From RBG-16-66-20 sp036560705 (GTDB lineage Bacteria > Pseudomonadota > Gammaproteobacteria > Burkholderiales > SG8-39): a stretch of 8,874 nt of DNA. This document shows positions 5,678 through 8,874 of the stretch, one piece after another. The stretch is taken from NCBI GenBank assembly GCA_036560705.1, contig DATBQR010000100.1, forward strand, positions 1 through 8,874, read 5' to 3'. Position 1 is the first letter of the stretch. Each line of letters opens with the position of its first letter. The notes beneath the pieces are model-generated. The model made no database searches. It was not told the origin of the DNA and worked only from the letters and a program-made list of their open reading frames with translations. A program made the translations under genes and the position numbers.

Positions 5678-6538
5678 ATGGAAATAATGAAAGGGCATAC
5701 AAGGGATTTGGGGGGCGGCCTTCAGGTCAGCCGGGTACTGCCGGGGCACCCGCACCAGATGGTCGGGCCGTTCATTTTCTTCGACCAGATGGGGCCGCTC
5801 ACCGCGGCGCCGGAGCAGGACATCGACGTGCGGCCGCACCCGCATATCGGCCTTGCCACGGTGACCTGGCTGTTCGAGGGCGAGCTCATTCACCGCGACA
5901 GCCTGGGCAGCGTGCAGCCGATCGCGCCGGGCGACGTCAACTGGATGACGGCGGGACGCGGCATCGTCCACTCCGAGCGGGGCGATCCGGCAACACGCAA
6001 GAGCGCGCGCCGCATGTACGGCATCCAGTCTTGGGTAGCGTTGCCGGCAGCGCAGGAAGCCACGGCCCCCGCGTTCAGCCACCATCCGGCGGCGACGCTG
6101 CCGAGAATCCGCATGCGCGGCGTGGATATGCGCCTCGTCGCCGGCAACGCCTTCGGCGAGCGTTCGCCCGCGCCGACGTTCTCACCGATGTTCTACCTGG
6201 CGGCGGAAATGGAGCCCGGTTCCGTCCTGGAACTGCCTGCGGAGCACGAGGAGCGCGGCGTGTACCTGGTGCAGGGAAATGTGGCTGTCGACGGGAACGT
6301 GCTGCCTGAGAAGAATCTGGCCTGCCTCCCGGAAGGAAAATCCGCTCAAATCCATGCGAAAACCCAATCCCGCGTGATGCTGCTGGGCGGTTCGAAAATG
6401 GACGGCCGGCGTTTCATCTGGTGGAATTTCGTCGCCAGTTCCCAGGCGCTGATCGAGGAAGCGAAGCAGCGCTGGCGGGAGCAGCGCTTCGCCGCGGTGC
6501 CCGGCGAACGGGAATTCATTCCGCTGCCGGAGCGTTGA
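5678..6538 (+). CDS. Pirin family bicupin protein (second, divergent)
   Basis: This second pirin has 286 residues and is clearly different from its upstream neighbour. The N-terminal cupin keeps the metal ligands: H54 and H56 in RPHPHIGLATVTWLFEG (52-68), and H98 and E100 in WMTAGRGIVHSE (89-100). The C-terminal cupin is at about 170-245. It ends with a tail, RRFIWWNFVASS then a charged helix and EFIPLPER, that the first pirin lacks and that marks another pirin subfamily. It follows the first pirin by 23 bp with no terminator between them. The start at 5678 has a weak GAGA 6 nt upstream; ATG 5687 is the alternative. Its first codons (ATA, ACA, AGG, TTG) and the gap before it are AT-rich compared with the rest of the gene. 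Function is presumed iron-dependent oxygenase or redox-sensing; the substrate is unknown. Confidence 0.92.
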   Translation: MEIMKGHTRDLGGGLQVSRVLPGHPHQMVGPFIFFDQMGPLTAAPEQDIDVRPHPHIGLATVTWLFEGELIHRDSLGSVQPIAPGDVNWMTAGRGIVHSERGDPATRKSARRMYGIQSWVALPAAQEATAPAFSHHPAATLPRIRMRGVDMRLVAGNAFGERSPAPTFSPMFYLAAEMEPGSVLELPAEHEERGVYLVQGNVAVDGNVLPEKNLACLPEGKSAQIHAKTQSRVMLLGGSKMDGRRFIWWNFVASSQALIEEAKQRWREQRFAAVPGEREFIPLPER

Positions 6539-6549
6539 GCGCCCCCGGG

Positions 6550-6565
6550 GCGGATTAAAATCCGC
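6550..6565. promoter_or_regulatory. Palindrome enclosing the -10 of the CoA transferase operon
   Basis: GCGGATTAAAATCCGC is an inverted repeat with perfect 7-bp arms around AA. It contains the -10-like TAAAAT (6556-6561), which ends 7 nt before the ATG at 6569, and no Shine-Dalgarno is present. A possible -35, TTGAGC (6535-6540), lies 15 bp upstream and overlaps the stop of the second pirin. The geometry predicts a transcript starting at the start codon. The dyad could also bind a repressor. An adjacent GC-rich inverted repeat (6540-6552) has no T-tract, so it is at best a poor terminator for the pirin operon. Confidence 0.4.
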
Positions 6566-6568
6566 TCA

Positions 6569-7750
6569 ATGCCCAGGATCACCGCCTCGCCCGCCCTCTC
6601 CAGGCTCCGCATCCTCGATCTCACGCGCGTGCGCGCGGGGCCGACCTGCGTGCGGCAGTTCGCCGATTTCGGCGCCGATGTCGTCAAGATCGAGAACACC
6701 GTGCCCGAGGACATGGGCGGACCGCGCGAAGGACCGGATTTCCAGAACCTGCACCGCAACAAGCGCTCCATCACGCTCGACCTGAAGTCGCCGCAGGGCA
6801 AAGACATCTTCATGCGGCTGGTGAAGACGGCCGACGTCGTGGTGGAAAACTACCGCCCCGACGTGAAGGACCGGCTCGGCATCGACTACGAATCGCTGAA
6901 GAAGGTGAACAAGCGCGTGATTCTGGCGAGCATCTCCGGCTTCGGGCAGGACGGTCCCTATCGCGCGCGCCCCGGCTTCGACCAGATCGCGCAGGGACTC
7001 TCCGGCATCATGTCGGTGACCGGCAAACCCGGCGAAGGCCCGATGCGCGTCGGCTGCGCGGTCGCGGACGTGGGCGCCGGTCTGCTCGCCGCGCTCGGCA
7101 TCATGACCGCGCTGCTCGAGCGTGAAACCTCCGGCGAAGGCCAATGGGTGCAGTCCAACCTTCTGCAGGCAGGCATCCAGCTGCTCGATTTCCAGGCCGC
7201 GCGCTACACCATGTCCGGCGAAGTGCCGCCGCAGGTCGGCAACGACCACCCGACCAGCATGCCGACTTCCGCATACACCACCGCCGACGGCCACATGAAC
7301 GTCGCCGCCACGGGGACCAAGATGTGGCAGCGGGTCTGCGAGGCCATCGGACGGCCTGAGCTGTTCGAGCACCCCGACTTCAAGACCGCGCAGGACCGCG
7401 CGAAGAACCGCAAATCGCTCAACGAGGCGCTCAACAAGGGGTTCGCCTCCAGACCCAGCGCCGAGTGGGTGGACATCCTGAATGCCGCGGGCGTGCCCTG
7501 CGGCCCGATCTACAGCATGGACCAGGTGTTCGCCGACCCTCAGGTAAAGCACGTGCAGGCCGCAGCCGAGGTCGTCCACAAGACGCATGGCAAGCTGCGG
7601 CTCATCAACCAGCCGGTCAAGCTGTCGCGCACGCCGGCGAAACTCGTCGCCGCGAGCCCGGAACGGGGCGAGCACACGGAAGAAGTTCTTCTCGACCTGG
7701 GTTTCAATTCCCAGGACATAAAAAAACTCAAGAACGAAGGAATCATCTGA
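6569..7750 (+). CDS. CaiB/BaiF family (class III) CoA transferase
   Basis: This 393-residue class III CoA transferase has the usual family length. These enzymes move CoA from an acyl-CoA donor to a carboxylic acid acceptor through an aspartyl-CoA thioester, as interlocked cytoplasmic homodimers. The N-terminal motif LRILDLTRVRAGP is at 13-25, followed by ADFGADVVKIE (32-42), ENYRPDVKDRLGIDY (93-107), SGFGQDGPY (123-131) and RPGFDQIAQGLSGIMSVTG (134-152). The catalytic aspartate is D167 in VADVGAG. The C-terminal GVPCGPIYSMDQVFADPQV is also typical. The start has a promoter-like TAAAAT immediately upstream and no Shine-Dalgarno. The stop TGA overlaps the ATG of the following crotonase by 1 nt. 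With the crotonase and Bug receptor it suggests uptake and activation of a carboxylate. The acceptor cannot be read from the sequence. Confidence 0.93.
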   Translation: MPRITASPALSRLRILDLTRVRAGPTCVRQFADFGADVVKIENTVPEDMGGPREGPDFQNLHRNKRSITLDLKSPQGKDIFMRLVKTADVVVENYRPDVKDRLGIDYESLKKVNKRVILASISGFGQDGPYRARPGFDQIAQGLSGIMSVTGKPGEGPMRVGCAVADVGAGLLAALGIMTALLERETSGEGQWVQSNLLQAGIQLLDFQAARYTMSGEVPPQVGNDHPTSMPTSAYTTADGHMNVAATGTKMWQRVCEAIGRPELFEHPDFKTAQDRAKNRKSLNEALNKGFASRPSAEWVDILNAAGVPCGPIYSMDQVFADPQVKHVQAAAEVVHKTHGKLRLINQPVKLSRTPAKLVAASPERGEHTEEVLLDLGFNSQDIKKLKNEGII

Positions 7751-8532
7751 TGGCCGAACTGAAAACCTCCATCGACGGCGCGGTTGCCACCGTTATTTTC
7801 TCCAACCCGCCGAAGATGAACGCCATGAGCTACGACATGTGGCAGGCGGTGCCGAAGGTGTTCGCCGAGCTGGACCGCAATCCCGCCGTGCGCGTGATCG
7901 TCTGCGCCGGCGACGGCGAAAAAGCCTTCATATCGGGCGCCGACATTTCGCAGTTCGAGAAACTGCGCGGCACGGTCGAGGCGCAGGTGGAATACAACAA
8001 GGCGGTCGAGCAGGCCTACGTCGCGCCCATGAACTGCGCCAAGCCGGTCGTCGCCCGCATCCGCGGCATCTGCATCGGCGGCGGCCTGGGTTTCGCGGCG
8101 GCCTGCGACATGCGCGTCTGCTCGGAGGATTCGATCTTCCGCATGCCGGCGGCGCGCCTCGGCCTGGGCTACAGCCCGGCCGGCGTGCGGCGCTTCATGA
8201 ACGTGCTGGGCGCGGCGAACACCACCGACATCTTCATGTCGGCGCGCAAATTCGACGCCAAAGAGGCGCTGCGCATGGGCTTCGTGACCAAGGTCGTGGC
8301 AGCCGCAGAGCTGGAGAAAACGGTCGCCGACTATTGCAAGATGGTGGCCGAGAACGCGCCGCTCACCGTCGCCGCGGCCAAGTTCACCGTGCAGCAGTGG
8401 CAGAAGGACGAGAAGGAGCGCGACCTCGCGCAAGCCATGAAGATGGTCGAAGCCTGCTTCGCGAGCGAGGACCACAAGGAGGGACGCAAGGCGTTCATGG
8501 AGAAAAGGACGCCGGAGTTCAAGGGGAAGTGA
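7750..8532 (+). CDS. Enoyl-CoA hydratase/isomerase (crotonase) family protein lacking catalytic Glu
   Basis: The 260-residue protein has the single-domain crotonase length. The start is ATG at 7750, overlapping the CoA transferase stop (TGATG), with AAGGA (7737-7741) 8 nt upstream. The frame stays open further left, to about 7465, but only as a shadow of the CoA transferase. Crotonases bind acyl-CoA and stabilise an enolate in an oxyanion hole; here those parts are present in FISGADISQF (60-69) and RGICIGGGLGFAAACDMRV (105-123). In classical hydratases two glutamates activate water (rat mitochondrial E144 and E164). The aligned positions here are G114 (GGGLG) and A134 (MPAARLG), so ordinary hydration is unlikely. 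The C-terminal SEDHKEGRKAFMEKRTPEFK is typical of the family. Isomerase, hydrolase, decarboxylase or ring-cleavage chemistry are alternatives. The fold is certain and the reaction open. Confidence 0.92.
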   Translation: MAELKTSIDGAVATVIFSNPPKMNAMSYDMWQAVPKVFAELDRNPAVRVIVCAGDGEKAFISGADISQFEKLRGTVEAQVEYNKAVEQAYVAPMNCAKPVVARIRGICIGGGLGFAAACDMRVCSEDSIFRMPAARLGLGYSPAGVRRFMNVLGAANTTDIFMSARKFDAKEALRMGFVTKVVAAAELEKTVADYCKMVAENAPLTVAAAKFTVQQWQKDEKERDLAQAMKMVEACFASEDHKEGRKAFMEKRTPEFKGK

Positions 8533-8534
8533 GC

Positions 8535-8874
8535 ATGCGGATATTCTGGTCGTTTGCTTTCATTTGCCTTTCCACGTGGGCGAATGCACAGAGCTATCCC
8601 GCCAAGCCGATCCACCTGATCGTCGGTTACCCGCCGGGGGGCTCGGGCGATTTCACCACGCGGATCATCGGCGACGAACTGGCGAAGGAACTCGGCGTCG
8701 CGGTGGTGGTGGAGAACAAGCCCGGCGCCGGCGGCTCGATCGCCTCGGAATTCGTCGCCAAGGCGGCGCCCGACGGCTACACCCTCCTCCACCAGGGCAA
8801 CCACCAGATCAACAAGAGCCTGTACAAGAATCTCGCCTACGACGACAAGGATTTCATCCCGGTATCGCGCGTCG
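8535..8874 (+). CDS. Bug/TctC family periplasmic solute receptor (partial, N-terminal)
   Basis: The first 113 codons are present and the gene continues beyond the right edge; the complete family protein is about 320 residues. Bug (TctC) proteins are periplasmic receptors, expanded in Burkholderiales, that bind carboxylates for tripartite tricarboxylate transporters or for sensing. A short signal peptide, MRIFWSFAFICLSTWANA, ends before QS (cleavage after residue 18). The mature start has the diagnostic pattern YPAKPIHLIVGYPPGGSGD (21-39). VVVENKPGAGGSIASEFVAK (67-86) and PDGYTLL (89-95) follow. The ATG is 2 nt after the crotonase stop, and a purine-rich GGGGAAG precedes it, so it belongs to the same operon. 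It probably recruits the substrate that the CoA transferase activates; this is inferred from position. No TctA/TctB permease is visible here. Confidence 0.92.
   Translation, partial: MRIFWSFAFICLSTWANAQSYPAKPIHLIVGYPPGGSGDFTTRIIGDELAKELGVAVVVENKPGAGGSIASEFVAKAAPDGYTLLHQGNHQINKSLYKNLAYDDKDFIPVSRV

Noticed and set aside
6540..6552. A GC-rich inverted repeat after the second pirin as a rho-independent terminator
   Set aside because: The loop would be only 1-3 nt and no T-run follows; the next bases are GATTAAAAT, which read better as promoter.
6566..7675. A 369-codon minus-strand open frame opposite the CoA transferase
   Set aside because: It is an antisense shadow of a well-supported gene, with no recognisable domain and no ribosome site of note.
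7465..7749. An upstream extension of the crotonase reading frame
   Set aside because: This stretch overlaps the conserved C-terminal part of the CoA transferase in another frame and reads as low-complexity Arg/Pro/Ala. The ATG at 7750 has a proper ribosome site and gives the family's normal length.

Overview
The window is GC-rich, densely coding chromosomal DNA. It most resembles a betaproteobacterium (Burkholderiales-like). The reasons are the partial Bug-type (tripartite tricarboxylate) periplasmic receptor at the right edge beside a CaiB-type CoA transferase and a crotonase, a membrane-anchored TAXI-type binding protein, a DUF6515-like secreted protein, and several genes whose start codon lies directly behind a -10-like hexamer with no Shine-Dalgarno. 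No mobile element, rRNA, tRNA or CRISPR array is visible. All intergenic gaps are about 100 bp or less.

Left part (1-2193): the first 38 codons of a secreted protein run leftward off the edge. A divergent gene follows for a TAXI-family solute-binding protein with two membrane anchors. It converges, 10 bp apart, with a leftward gene for a small secreted DUF6515-like protein.

Central part (2261-6538): a LysR regulator and a zinc-free quinone oxidoreductase (MDR family) are transcribed leftward and overlap by 4 bp (ATGA). Across a 74-bp AT-rich gap, a rightward cluster carries azoR (FMN-dependent NADH-azoreductase) and two different pirins. The gap holds a 17-bp imperfect dyad with a T-N11-A core, the classic form of a LysR-type operator. 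The inferred logic is one regulator controlling a divergent set of two quinone-reducing enzymes and two cupin/pirin proteins, probably a response to quinones, phenolics or other electrophiles.

Right part (6569-8874): a class III CoA transferase, a crotonase-fold protein overlapping it by 1 nt, and the first 113 codons of a Bug receptor 2 nt further on look like one operon for capture, CoA activation and conversion of an unidentified carboxylate. The crotonase lacks both glutamates used by classical enoyl-CoA hydratases, so its reaction is open.

The window looks like ordinary accessory metabolism rather than an obviously new system. The points most worth attention are the LysR-controlled azoR/pirin/pirin divergon, the catalytically divergent crotonase, and a repeated start architecture that suggests leaderless transcripts at operon-leading genes.
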